Positions 9,267 to 19,012 of a DNA stretch of 23,897 nt are shown here, piece after piece (positions within the stretch are counted from its first letter, which is position 1; every line of letters begins with the position of its first letter). The notes under the pieces were generated by a model, which ran no database searches, was not told the DNA's origin, and saw nothing but the letters and a program-made list of their open reading frames with translations. Location: assembly GCF_000485595.1 (NCBI RefSeq), contig NW_014577339.1:271434-295330 (forward strand), given 5' to 3'. Origin of the DNA: Priapulus caudatus (taxonomy: Eukaryota; Priapulida; Priapulimorpha; Priapulimorphida; Priapulidae). The translations under genes were made by a program, and so were the position numbers.

Positions 9267-9518
9267 ATGGGCGAGGAGTCACTGCAGTTCAACGCCGAGC
9301 GATCGGAGAAGATACGGCAGCTGCACAACCGGCAGAGTCGCGAGATCGAGGCGTTCGATCTGGAGAGTGAGCGTCTCGGCTTCCGCATCCTCGACCTGAC
9401 CGAGCCGCCGCAGGAGTACCTGCAGGAGGACGACGCATCGCTGTCCGGTAGCCTGCTTAGCCTCAGCCTCTCGCACAGCTCCAGTAGCAACTCGTTCTCC
9501 CAGCAGACGGCGCTATAG
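9267..9518 (+). CDS. TAOK: TAO kinase, final coding exon
   Basis: The exon has acceptor CTCTCGCGCATTGCAG and TAG at 9516-9518, and encodes 83 residues. The first half (MGEESLQFNAERSEKIRQL, then RQSREIEAFDLESERLGF) matches the family signature [29 protein letters not shown]. The leading ATG is an internal methionine, not a start, since the previous exon joins in frame. The tail then diverges: an acidic stretch (YLQEDD) and a serine-rich end of about 35 residues finishing FSQQTAL. It lacks the long Gly/Pro-rich tail I recall for vertebrate TAOK1. The last residues T-A-L fit a class I PDZ-ligand pattern. The seven visible exons sum to 449 residues. Confidence 0.94.
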   Translation: MGEESLQFNAERSEKIRQLHNRQSREIEAFDLESERLGFRILDLTEPPQEYLQEDDASLSGSLLSLSLSHSSSSNSFSQQTAL

Positions 9519-10861
9519 TGCAGCAGCGACAGGGCAACGGGGGTGGGTGCGCACGCCGCGCGAGATAGTGCCGGCGATCGCAGGACGCGGCGGCGGCTAT
9601 CAGTCGGTTGCGCGAGTTTTTCAGGGTAGGTGGCGCCGGTGTCTCGCATTGTCCTCGTGGGAGGGGGAGTTTCATAGTCGGCGAGCAGCGCGCGTCGAGT
9701 TTAGATGACCGCGGCCGGCGATCGATGCTAGAGCGCGCGACCGTTCGCGATACCATGCATAGGCAATTCTGCTCGCAGTCGATCGGCGGTTGGCGCGCGT
9801 TGTTTCCGGCGGCGGGTGTTCGGAACATGTGCGTTAGTTTGATGTGTTCAGCGGCAGAACGAATCTTTGCCGCGTGTCGTGTCGATTCCCGGCGGTCGGG
9901 AAGTGAGGCGGCGGCGAAGCGACGTCGTGCCACTAGCCGCGATTTTTGTGCGCCGAAACTTGCCAAAGGTCAAAGGTCAGAGGTTGAAGTTTTGATGGGG
10001 GCCGAGGCAGAGTTTGGGGATGGCTATTCTGAGAATGTTATCAACGATGTGCTTTTAAGCGAGCGGTTTTCTTCTTCTTCTGGTTTTGCTTTTTTTCTTG
10101 TAAAAATGTGTTCGTATTTATACCGCTGAACATGAGAGTTATAGACCCATCACCCCACACTTCATCCTCACTGATAAATTACTGTTCGCTGCTCACTCTG
10201 TGCACAGAGGGCAGATGCAACTCGCAACTCTTAAACATTTGCGATCGTGTGTAGGGAGAAGCAGGGTAATAGTCACTACTCTATAACTAAAGATCTTCAC
10301 TCGGAGCAGGCTAGTAGCAGTTTTGAAAAGGGGCAATCTAAAAAAAGAGCATTGAGCTTTCGCGTGAAGTCACCAACAAATCAGAAAGCCCCAATACTAG
10401 GGATCCACTTTTCGACAGTTCCACACTACGCGCAGGATTTCGCAGTGGAACTCGTCTGCTCGGCAGTATAAACATCGCTGTAACCATGGCGATTGAGTAG
10501 CGGAGCCGCAGAGCTGACGGCTTTGATGTATCACCGCATGGCGCGTACCTCGTTCTCCTACTCTTAGATCAGTACACACAACCAATTATTGCTCTGTGTT
10601 ATTTCCCAAACTATCCCCGTACCGTCTCTCTCCTAGTTGTGCTTGATTATCGTTTGTTTTTTCGACAGTGCTCTTTTGTTTGAGGCGAGACTTGACTGCC
10701 TTTTGTGTCTCTTCTTTGCAGACCTGTGCCTGAATCGAAGTTGTAGCTCCTTATCGTGCCAGTGTCTGGATGTGTAGGTGAGAGAGAGTGAGAGAGATGG
10801 CGGTATTGTGGTTTCTTTTGTGTGTGGCTGCTGTCTGGCCGTCCAACTAGATTCGAATCTT

Positions 10862-11150
10862 ATTGGTTGCTTTATTTTTCGTGTCGCTCCGTCTAGCTCT
10901 GCGATTGGGTGGTGCGCTATACTGGTCCCATCTTCTTGGCTTTCTTACTGCATGATCCTGAACGGCACCTTGTGATTAGTTGATGGCTGAGTGGACACGA
11001 TTTCGTGGTCTGCCCTGTTGCATGTAACCTCATTGTCTACCTGTGATTGGATAAACGATTGTGCAGCTGCTAATCCGATTGGTTTATGGTAGTGCTGGTG
11101 CATCTGCGCGGTGATTGGTTAATCTCTGTGCAACCTCGCTCGCTGATTGG
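10862..11150. promoter_or_regulatory. Cluster of six ATTGG (inverted CCAAT) motifs
   Basis: ATTGG occurs at 10862, 10904, 11046, 11078, 11114 and 11146, mostly in the context (G/C)(T/C)GATTGG, plus a near-match GTGATTAG at 10972. On the - strand these are CCAAT boxes, the NF-Y core. They may also be remnants of a decayed tandem repeat with 30-40 base spacing. Function is not shown. Confidence 0.35.
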
Positions 11151-13412
11151 CTGATTGCACTGCGTTGGCTTGCAGACGCAGGCCTGCCGTGGCAACTAAC
11201 AGCTATCAGCCGTTGCCAGGGTGAGCAGCAGCATCGCTCTACGTGTGCGTGGCGGTGTTGTCGTCTGCGGAGAGATCCAGGCTGTAGGTTGGCATCCTAC
11301 CTTAAAGGCATGGCACCTTGGTTCTGTTGGGGTGGTTGTGATGTGGTCCGCTAATGCGCGTCGCGTTGTTTGTAAGCTCCTGCACGCGCAACTGCAAGTT
11401 GTCATCGCTCCAGTGTTTTTAGCAGCGTTCTACATGCGAGAGCGTAGTTTGTTTCCATTAAGCGTTTATCGCGGCAAAGCGTGCTGAGTTCACTGGGTTT
11501 TCGCTTCAGAGAGGCACTTCACTGCATATACATTTCTTCATCGTAGTTACTCTGTGAGCAGCGAGTGAACAGTGCATAATAATGCTATGCTTTTCCACCA
11601 GGTGTCCATGGTTGACCTTCAACTGTTGTGAGTTTTTTTTAACGTGTTGTCACGTGCACAGCACACACTGCGCGTGTCAACTACTACTGTTGCACTATAC
11701 TGTCTCACTACTGAACTACAAGGGAAAACAAACGAGTATATATGTGATAGTGCAATCGCGAAGTTGTGTCAAGTAACTTCTCGAGTGGATTAATATAGCA
11801 GGCAGATCGGACTAAAAGTACGGGGTGTCGGGGCAATATGCAATCAACTGACCCTCCCCCAGGATTTGCCTCTAGTTTTTTTCATGGCCTCTCTATCCGC
11901 AAGTTTGGTCGACAATGCGGCCGCATCGCGGCAGTTGTCGTGTGTTGATGTCCATCGCCGTTCAAAGCTGTGCGAGTCGAAACTGATGGGTGGATCGAAA
12001 TCGATTACAATCGTATCAAATGTGTTCAGGATTGACCTGCCCCGCCCTCTGTCATCAGTGTGTAGTGGTTCAGAGCACTCGGGCGTGTGATCACCCACCC
12101 GCAAGAAACGGAAGTTTTTCGAAATCGAAATAAAAGAGACGTTCATTATCGTATTTATCGGATTTCAGGTTGAGAGCGGGTTTCTAGGCACTCGCTCGTG
12201 CAAATTATCTACTGCTGGTGTGGAGAGATGTTGGACTTCTCGTGAAGACACTTCTTCTTCGCCTTTGCACCCTCTCCTGGTGGCTTTAGAGGTGGTAGAA
12301 CAGTCTTATAAGGTCAGAGTTGTCATGCTGCGAGGCGCGGGTTGCGCGGCTGTGCAGGTGCTGCCCCCTACCACAGCTTCACTTGTTCGTTTGTAACCTG
12401 GCTGTTGCGAGCATGCAAACCCCTCTGAGCAGTAGAGCCCGTGTGTCGACAGGCGCAGCGACCGGCGCAGCAACAATGGTCTTCAGAGGAGTGCCATATC
12501 GCCACTGGAGGAAGACGGGTTGCCGTAGCGACGCGATCGCAGCGACGGGCTGCCGCGTAGCGTCGCGCGCGTAGCACAAGCGTCTGCTCGTCTGCTCGTC
12601 TGCCAACGTGATTAAAAACGATTCCAGATTGTAACGTGCCGTGTGAAATGTGACCGGGGGGGTCAACAATTCGATAAACTCGATTATCCCTCGTCGAGGC
12701 GAGGCGACTTTGGGGGGGGGGTACCGCCCGACGGGTTCCTCCAGTCAACGCGCGCCTACGGAAACAGGTGAACGAAGTGATTATGATTTTAAATGAGTTA
12801 CGGAGCGGTGGTGTGTCACGGGGTTGCCTGTGGCTAGCGCGGATAGAGTGTGCTGGCAAATGTGACGCGAAGTCGATAGTTATTCATTTTTTTAAAGCGA
12901 ATATGAAGCCAATGGATTTCCTCCAGTGGCGCTCTCTGTTGTGTAATTATGTAAATAGCTGTTCCCACGCTAAAATCATGGCAGTGCTGATCTGTTCGAT
13001 ATTCGTTTCTTTGATGATTTTTTTTGCCAGCCAGAGTTGACAAGCAAACGTTGTGCTTTGTAATATATGTTGAAATCCGCCACGTTGGCGCGTCCTCCAG
13101 GGGGCGTGACGATGGTACGTGGCTACAGTCGGCTGTACGTGCCAGCGCACTACTGCCCGTTGGTAGGGTGTGTTCAAGTGCATTCATTCAGTGTTAACGT
13201 AAACGCATTTGTAGAGAACATTTTGCAGGAAAGTTTGTATATACAAAAGTTGTGCACGCCCATACCGTATATCGTAGGGGAATATAATGTATTTAACACA
13301 TTGGTCACATTTTGTGTGACCACCATGGTGAATGTAAGATCAAAAGTTGAACATAAACATGGGCAAAAACTTAACTGTAATTGGTATAAAACTATATCTG
13401 TAATATTAAACT

Positions 13413-13418
13413 AATAAA
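13413..13418 (+). terminator. Candidate TAOK poly(A) signal AATAAA
   Basis: AATAAA is followed about 20-40 bases later by a G/T-rich stretch (GTGTTTCTTGTTTTGTTG), the usual layout of a vertebrate or invertebrate cleavage site. Alternatives are AATAAA at 12129 and at 13821. Confidence 0.5.
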
Positions 13419-13439
13419 TTTTTACGCTTAAGCTATGTG

Positions 13440-13913
13440 TTTCTTGTTTTGTTGTAAGGTTATTGTCCTTTGTTCCTTTCCAAACCACCGCATGTCTACC
13501 CCTCACACGCTAGCTCGCACCCACACATCCACGCATCCTCACAGTCGGCTACTAAATGGCTTTCCTATTAAATTTAATTGCTTAACAGTTGAGTATGCAC
13601 ACTAAGTCGGTTCGTATGGCGTTTTAAACATTTTTTAGTAGGTATATAAATAATATAACGTCCGATTTGGCATCATTCTCTTGGAGTATGCGATTTAAAA
13701 AATTAACAGGTGTGTACAGTATGAGCATTACTAAGCATAAATATCCCGCAACGGTATATGCAAGTCTATTCGTAGTATTATATTTGACTATCAGTCCATT
13801 TAATCGATCTAAATACAGTCAATAAACGCAATTATTTTTATTCACGATGGATTTTTATACTTATGCAATCCGTTGTTATAGACCTATGTGACGCGCGCAT
13901 GTAAATACGTTTG

Positions 13914-13918
<5 letters not shown>
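13440..13918. other. Unannotated AT-rich intergenic stretch
   Basis: I see no gene, RNA or repeat structure here apart from an AATAAA at 13821. It separates the TAOK 3' end from the microsatellite region. Confidence 0.6.

Positions 13919-13961
<43 letters not shown>
13919..13961. repeat. (TA)n microsatellite, about 43 bases
   Basis: An uninterrupted TA run. No palindromic insertion is visible in it, unlike the TA tracts at 8266 and 18100. Confidence 0.95.
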
Positions 13962-13965
<4 letters not shown>

Positions 13966-14235
13966 CGCGTTTATAAAGGCGGTGGTATACGTCTCTGTAT
14001 ATATACGCCTCTTGGATATATTGATCATGAGCGAGGTACGCGCGTCGTAAACCTGCTCCGTCCCCAGGCTGCCACGATGGCTGAACATCATTACTGCGGC
14101 TCTATCAGATAGCAACGCGTTAAATCCGATTTCGTCAGCATAATCGACATCGTCAGCGGCGTCATCATCGTCAGCCTGACTGGCACCAACGCCGTGCCCG
14201 TGGCCGTTATCGACATTGCCATCAGTAGCAGTGTC

Positions 14236-14462
14236 GTCATCATCATCATCATTATCATCATCATCATCATTCTTCGTCATCATCATCATCAATGTCATCA
14301 TCATTACCGCGACCGACAACCGTCATCATCATCATCATCATTACAGCTACCATCATCGTCGGTATCATCATCATTATCATCATCCTCATCATCATCATTA
14401 TCATCATCATCAGCACCGTCATCATTATATCATTATCATCAACATCATCATCATCATTACTC
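14236..14462. repeat. (ATC)n trinucleotide tract
   Basis: Imperfect CATCATCAT/TATCATCAT runs extend over about 225 bases. They produce poly-Ser, poly-His/Ile and poly-Asp/Met open frames on both strands that should not be annotated as proteins. Confidence 0.95.
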
Positions 14463-14657
14463 AAAGTTTGAAACATAACATGGTCGTATAGATTTGTTGC
14501 CGCGTGTGCGTTCGGCAGTTTAGGGAATATAGTTCGCAAGCGTTAACAGAAGGGGGAGCAGTTATTTTCTGGACGCGGGATTTTGGACCATTTCTGGAAA
14601 CCGGGAAATACGGGATATATTTTTCGCGATTCGGGAATAGAAGTCAGTCGGGAGGTG

Positions 14658-15160
14658 CAGTGGCGGATCCAGGATTTCAAGGAGGTGTGTGAGAAACAGG
14701 CGGGGGGCATGGGGGGTCCTCCCCCCAAAATTTTTAAAAATGTAGATAGCAGGAGATAGTATTTGAGGCACTTTTGAGTACATGTACAGACTTCATTCTT
14801 ACTACGACAATTCTCTTTTTAGCAGAACAATTCTTGCGCTTGCAGCGCGGCATTGATTGATGCAGGCCTACAGGGTGGGGGCATTGTTTTAAGTCGCGTT
14901 CATTATTGAATATGTAGGGGGTGACCACCGCTGGGATGAGGGCGACAGCAAAACTCTTTCTTGGAATTGTGAAAAAAGCTGCAAAGGGGTTGTAACCTGC
15001 TTTGCCACTCAATTACATAATTTAACCCATGCATCAGGTGCCGTTTTGTACAGCCGCGCGTATACTTCGCAATAATTCATTGGTATAAATGTAAAAATAT
15101 TGTTAGTCCAACAGAGGGGTGTGGCTAGCCACCCAATCCCCCAAAAAAAATCCGCCACTG
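14658..15160. mobile_element. Non-autonomous hAT-like element, 503 bases
   Basis: The left end is CAGTGGCGGATCCAGGATTT; the right end, reverse-complemented, is CAGTGGCGGATTTTTTTTGG. Eleven terminal bases match exactly. The immediate flanks AGGTG (left) and AGGCG (right) agree at four of five positions, a possible degraded 5-base target duplication. There is no transposase; the interior holds G-rich (GGGGGGCATGGGGGG) and AT-rich sequence. CAG...CTG ends with GTGGCG are typical of hAT-type elements in animals. Confidence 0.75.
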
Positions 15161-15397
15161 AGGCGGGAAAACAGTAATTGCGATCCTGAATAACCGAGAA
15201 CTAGAAAATCGTACATTTTTTAACCTGGAACACTGCGAATGCATCCCGCCACCGTTTCACTTCTTTATGTGCGACTGTGCCAGATATTTGCTGCAGGAAA
15301 GATAGGCACGCTTCAGCCTATACACTCGTTTTACAATGCACGCGGTTGTACGGAAAATTACACCAATGATGGTAATTGAATAAGATGATGCCAATTA

Positions 15398-15543
15398 CCA
15401 TCATTATCATCATTCCCGTCATCATCATCCCCATCATCATCATTATCATCATCATCATCATCATCATCATTATCATCATCATCATCATCATCATCACCAT
15501 CGTCATCCCTTCGCCACCCTCCATCATTATCATTATCATCATT
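15398..15543. repeat. (CAT)n trinucleotide tract
   Basis: TCATCATCAT runs with a few interruptions (CCCGTC, CGTCATCCC). It is the same motif as at 14236-14462 but separated from it by the hAT-like element. Reading frames in it are artefacts. Confidence 0.95.
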
Positions 15544-15715
15544 GCGGCCATGTGTAATCGTACAATACTAATGAGAGCTGTACACTGACTTATTCCGCAC
15601 CGGAGTTTGACTGAATCGGTTAAATGAATTTATGCGCGGATCTTGCTCTCGTGGTGTTACAAACGTAAAGATAAGTGTATATTATAAATATAAATATAAA
15701 TATATATTGAACATA

Positions 15716-16111
15716 CAGGTCCGTAGCCAGGGGGGGTTCGGGGGTTCGAACGAACCCCCCCCCCCGAGCCCCCCCGGCCAAAATTTTTTTTTGAAATTGC
15801 AAGAATTTCACCTCAGGTCGCTCCATTTTAGTGTAATAATTTGGAAAATCTCTATCGTGCAGGAGGGTGAACATGTGAACACCCCCTCCCACACCCTCCC
15901 CCGCTCGGTCGCTTGGCTCCTCGCCTGGTCGCTTCGCGCCCGAGCAGGGGCGTGTACAGGGGGGGGTCCAGGGAAGTCCAGCCCCCCCTTCGCGTGCTCG
16001 CAACTTTGGTTACGGTTAGACCCCCCTGGTACAAATCCTGTACACGCCCCTGCCGAGCAAATTGCCAACATTTGAAAAACGAACCCCCAATATAAAGCTG
16101 GCTACGGGCTT
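15716..16111. mobile_element. hAT-like MITE, outer element of a nested pair
   Basis: The left end is CAGGTCCGTAGCCAGGGGGG; the right end, reverse-complemented, is AAGCCCGTAGCCAGC. The core CCGTAGCCAG is shared. The 5-base string ACATA flanks both ends directly (15711-15715 and 16112-16116), a clean target duplication. Interior C/G-rich palindromes (GGTTCGAACGAACC) are typical of such elements and should not be taken for a tRNA T-loop. It is interrupted by a second element at 15945-16052. Confidence 0.8.
15945..16052. mobile_element. 108-base MITE nested in the outer element
   Basis: The ends are CAGGGGCGTGTACAGG and its exact inverse CCTGTACACGCCCCTG (16 bases). The immediate flanks are both CCGAG (15940-15944 and 16053-16057), a 5-base target duplication. 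There is no coding capacity. Its position inside the outer element shows it inserted later. Confidence 0.85.
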
Positions 16112-16134
16112 ACATATATATACATATATACATA

Positions 16135-16192
16135 TTAGAAGTAGATAATAGGGTCCTATTATCTACTCCTATTCCCTATTATCTACTTCTGA
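16135..16192. repeat. 58-base palindrome beside a TA tract
   Basis: A perfect 17-base inverted repeat, AGAAGTAGATAATAGGG at 16137-16153 and its complement at 16174-16190, with a further internal hairpin (AGTAGATAATAG against CTATTATCTACT). It is followed directly by (TA)n and AT-rich sequence to about 16262 and preceded by TACATATATACATAT. It may be a mini-foldback element or a processed hairpin; no coding. Confidence 0.85.
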
Positions 16193-16474
16193 TATATATA
16201 TATATATAAATATATAATATATAAATGTATATTAATATATTAATATACGTAATATATAACGTAAAAATTATAACTGGTGCCACGAGATTTACTGTGTAAT
16301 AGCACATGATATGCAACAATCGTATGCAGTTGTAGTCCTTAGACATTTCGTTTCTTGAAACTTGTTAATAATAAGATGCGAAATACTATTCGCCGATCAA
16401 CCATTGGAACTACTAACTATCTGTCTTGACCCTTTCACGCGTGGGCGCTCGATCCATTTCTATAGAAGCGGCAA

Positions 16475-17822
16475 ACAGGTACGTTCACATGCACGAACGC
16501 ACACAGGCACGCACGAACGCACACAGGCACGCACGAACGCACACAGGCACGCACGCATGTAGCACCCACACACACCACACAGCACGCATGTAGCACCAGA
16601 CACACAGGCACGCATGCCAGCACCCACACACACAAACGCATGTAGCACCCACGGCACACACACAGGTACGCATGTTAGCACCCACAATAAGGTACGCATG
16701 TTAGCACACACACACAGGTACGCTGTGCACCCAAACGCACAGGCACGCATGCAGCACCCACACACACGGCACGCATGTAGACCCACACACACAGGTACGC
16801 GCTGTAGCACCCACACAGGTATACGTATGTAGCACCCACACACACAGCGTACGCAATGTAGCACCCACAACACAGGTACGCATGTAGCACTCACACACAC
16901 AGGTACGCATGTAGCACCCACACAACAGGTACGCATGTAGCCCACTCCACACACACACGTACGCATGTAGCACTCACACCAACACAGGCACGCATGCAGC
17001 ACCACAACACAGGTACGCATGTAGCACCCACACACACAGGCACGCATGTTGCACCCACACCACACAGGCACGCATGTAGCACCCACACACACAGGTATAC
17101 GTATGTAGCCACCCACACACACAGGTACGCATGTGGCACCAACACACACAGGCACGCATGTAGCACTCACACACACATGTACGCATGTAGCACCCACACA
17201 CACATGCAGGTACGCATGTAGCCTCGCACACACAGGTACGCATGTAGCACCCACACACACAGGCACGCATGTACACTCACACACACAGGTACGCATGTAC
17301 CACTCACACACACAGGCACGCACGTAGCACCCACTCACACAGGCACGCATGGAGCACCCACACACACAGTTACGCATGTAGCACTCACACACACAGACAC
17401 GCATGTAGCACTCACACACACAGTTACGCATGCAGCACCACACACACATGCAGGTTACGCATGTAACACTCAACACACACAGACACGCATGTAGATTCAC
17501 ACACACAGGTACGCATGGTAGCACCCACCACACACAGGTACGCATGTAGCACCCACACAGTAGCATGTAGCACCCACACACCACAGGCACGCATGCAGCA
17601 CCCACACACACAGGTACGCATGTAGCACTCACACACACAGGCACGCATGTAGCACCCACACACAGGCTGAGGCACGCATGAGCCCACAACCACAGGTACG
17701 CATGTAAGCACCCACACACACAGGCACGCATGCAGCACCCACACACACAGGTACGCATGTAGCACTCACACACACAGCTAGGCACGCATGCAGCACTTAC
17801 ACACACAGGCACGCACACGCAG
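16475..17822. repeat. Second 27-base tandem array (CA-rich), about 1.35 kb
   Basis: The unit is about 27 bases: CACCCACACACACAG followed by GTACGCATGTAG, with G(T/C)ACGCATG as the most constant part. About 48 copies, preceded by three 20-base units (ACGAACGCACACAGGC type). Many copies have single-base insertions or deletions. The - strand reads open for 500 codons (16460-17962) as a Cys-rich nine-residue repeat (CVCGCYMRT-like). The + strand also gives TH-rich frames; all follow from the repeat composition. Confidence 0.93.
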
Positions 17823-17842
17823 ACACTGGCACACACACGCAA

Positions 17843-17849
17843 ATACGCA

Positions 17850-17884
<35 letters not shown>

Positions 17885-18057
17885 CGGACGCGCGCACTTT
17901 AAGTGTAATATATAGATACAATTGGAGGTTTGTCTTCTAACTGTGTCTATGAACGTGTGCACGTTCTCTGCGCGCTAGACACATATGCACATGCAGCGAG
18001 GAGGGCAGAGCGGAAGGGAAAGACGCACACACACGCACGTTCGCTTGTCGGCACGCT

Positions 18058-18089
<32 letters not shown>

Positions 18090-18098
18090 CACACACAC
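17843..18098. repeat. (ACGC)n runs around a short unique segment
   Basis: ACGC units repeat at about 17849-17885 and again at about 18052-18090, separated by about 165 bases of ordinary sequence. The second run passes into (AC)n and then (TA)n. Confidence 0.9.
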
Positions 18099-18115
18099 AT
18101 ATATATATATATATA

Positions 18116-18155
18116 TCAAGAGTACATAATAGAGATCTATATTATGTAATCTTGA
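18116..18155. repeat. 40-base palindrome embedded in (TA)n
   Basis: The left arm is TCAAGAGTACATAATAGAGA; the right arm, reverse-complemented, is TCAAGATTACATAATATAGA. TA repeats flank both sides directly (18100-18115 and 18156-18171). Its first six bases, TCAAGA, equal the terminus of the 809-base element at 8275, which also lies between TA repeats, suggesting a drastically shortened relative. Confidence 0.88.
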
Positions 18156-18301
18156 TATATATATATATATATACTCGCCTTTCTCCGTTTCTTTCCCTTG
18201 CTCACTTCCTTACTCCCTTCTCGCGGATAGTATCGTCCACGGCATCAGTCGCACGGTGAAAAGTTTGCCAGCCAAATGGCGGTATTTCACCCCCCTCCGA
18301 G

Positions 18302-18441
18302 GCACAAAATGTGAAATTACGCCTATAATACGCGCGCACGCGCGCTTGCGAGCATACCCGCGTGTGCGCGTCCGATCGCGTGTGTGTATGTGTGTTTTTG
18401 TGACTGTAAAAACGCGTATTATCGCCGTAAATCCACTTTTT
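18302..18441. repeat. Imperfect inverted repeat, about 37-base arms
   Basis: The left arm at about 18302-18338 has GCACAAAA, then ATTACGCCTATAATACGCG. The right arm at about 18405-18441, reverse-complemented, has GCACAAAAAGTGGATTTACG then GCGATAATACGCG. The centre is alternating CG/TG sequence. Probably the core of another foldback element; ends undefined. Confidence 0.65.
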
Positions 18442-18590
18442 GTGCAATTTATGGGGGAAAAAGTTCGGGCCGGAACACAAGCATTTTTCTCGTGAAAATT
18501 TTTCATTAATTTGGAGGAGGGGGGAGTAAAGGACTGAGGGAAAGGGAGAGTGAAGGAGGTAGAAGGAAAGAGGAGAGAAAAGAGGGAGGG

Positions 18591-18696
18591 GCACACACAC
18601 ACACACACACGCACGCACGCACGCACGCACGCACACCACCCACATACGCACACGCACACGCACACGCACACGCACACGCACACGCACACGCACACA
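18591..18696. repeat. (AC)n / (CGCACA)n tract
   Basis: A CA-rich tract with ACGC and CGCACA units, preceded by a purine-rich stretch (about 18515-18590). It leads straight into the element at 18698. Confidence 0.93.
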
Positions 18697-18697
18697 C

Positions 18698-19012
18698 CCA
18701 GGGGGGGGGCACTCCATATATATTGCATCAGGAAGTGTATCAGGAGGACTCTGCTTGCATGGTAGGTATGCTGCCGCGGGAGAGAACCCCCTTTTCCCTA
18801 AACTTCCGTTTCTAGTGCATCGCATTTTTAAGAATATCTTGTTCCAGAGCATCACAAGTTTACATTTTGAACATAGCCAGTTTTCCCACATTCAACAAAC
18901 ATTAGTTCCAAAGACCCCCATTTTCAGGTCTGAGTTAGTTCCAGAGCCCTCATTTTTGACTTCGCAGTGGCACTTACCTACATAATGTGGGGTGAGTGCT
19001 CCCCCCCCCGGG
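18698..19012. mobile_element. Dispersed repeat with G-run ends (CCNGGGGGGGG...GCACTC)
   Basis: The left end is CCAGGGGGGGGGCACTCC; the right end, reverse-complemented, is CCCGGGGGGGGGAGCACTCA. It sits inside an AC-rich tract on both sides. The interior (AGTTCCAAAGACCCCCATTT-like, CTTCCGTTTCTAGTGCATCG) looks to me like a repeat seen in several marine invertebrate genomes; that is recollection and unverified. No protein is encoded. AC-tract sequence resumes at 19013-19075. Confidence 0.65.

Larger units (their letters stand above)
9519..13418 (+). other. Candidate TAOK 3' UTR / downstream region, about 3.9 kb
   Basis: No coding sequence of conserved type is seen between the TAOK stop and the AATAAA at 13413. 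The first 450 bases are GC- and CpG-rich. From about 10.1 kb composition becomes more AT-rich and repeat-poor, unlike the transposon-filled region beyond 13.9 kb, which is why I read it as transcribed UTR. Splice-acceptor-like strings occur at 10717 (TTCTTTGCAG) and 11853 (CCCTCCCCCAG), and another AATAAA at 12129, so a shorter or spliced UTR is possible. Open frames here (for example 9608-10129, 12368-12859) have no recognisable domains. Confidence 0.45.

Noticed and set aside
9608-10129. 173-codon + strand frame after the TAOK stop
   Set aside because: No recognisable domain or repeat of TAOK family sequence, no initiation context evidence, and it lies in the GC-rich start of the presumed 3' UTR.
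10252-10270. Sequence resembling the I-SceI homing endonuclease site
   Set aside because: It differs by one substitution and one insertion; chance similarity with no endonuclease gene nearby.
14194-15588. Poly-Ile, poly-Asp, poly-His and poly-Ser open frames
   Set aside because: They translate directly from (ATC)n microsatellites on both strands.
15735-15775. GGTTCGAA string suggesting a tRNA T-loop
   Set aside because: It is part of the C/G-rich palindrome in a hAT-like MITE; no tRNA arms or anticodon stem around it.
16460-17962. 500-residue Cys-rich protein resembling a metallothionein or keratin-associated protein
   Set aside because: It is generated entirely by a 27-base tandem repeat with indels, with other frames also open. 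Kept only as a low-interest observation.
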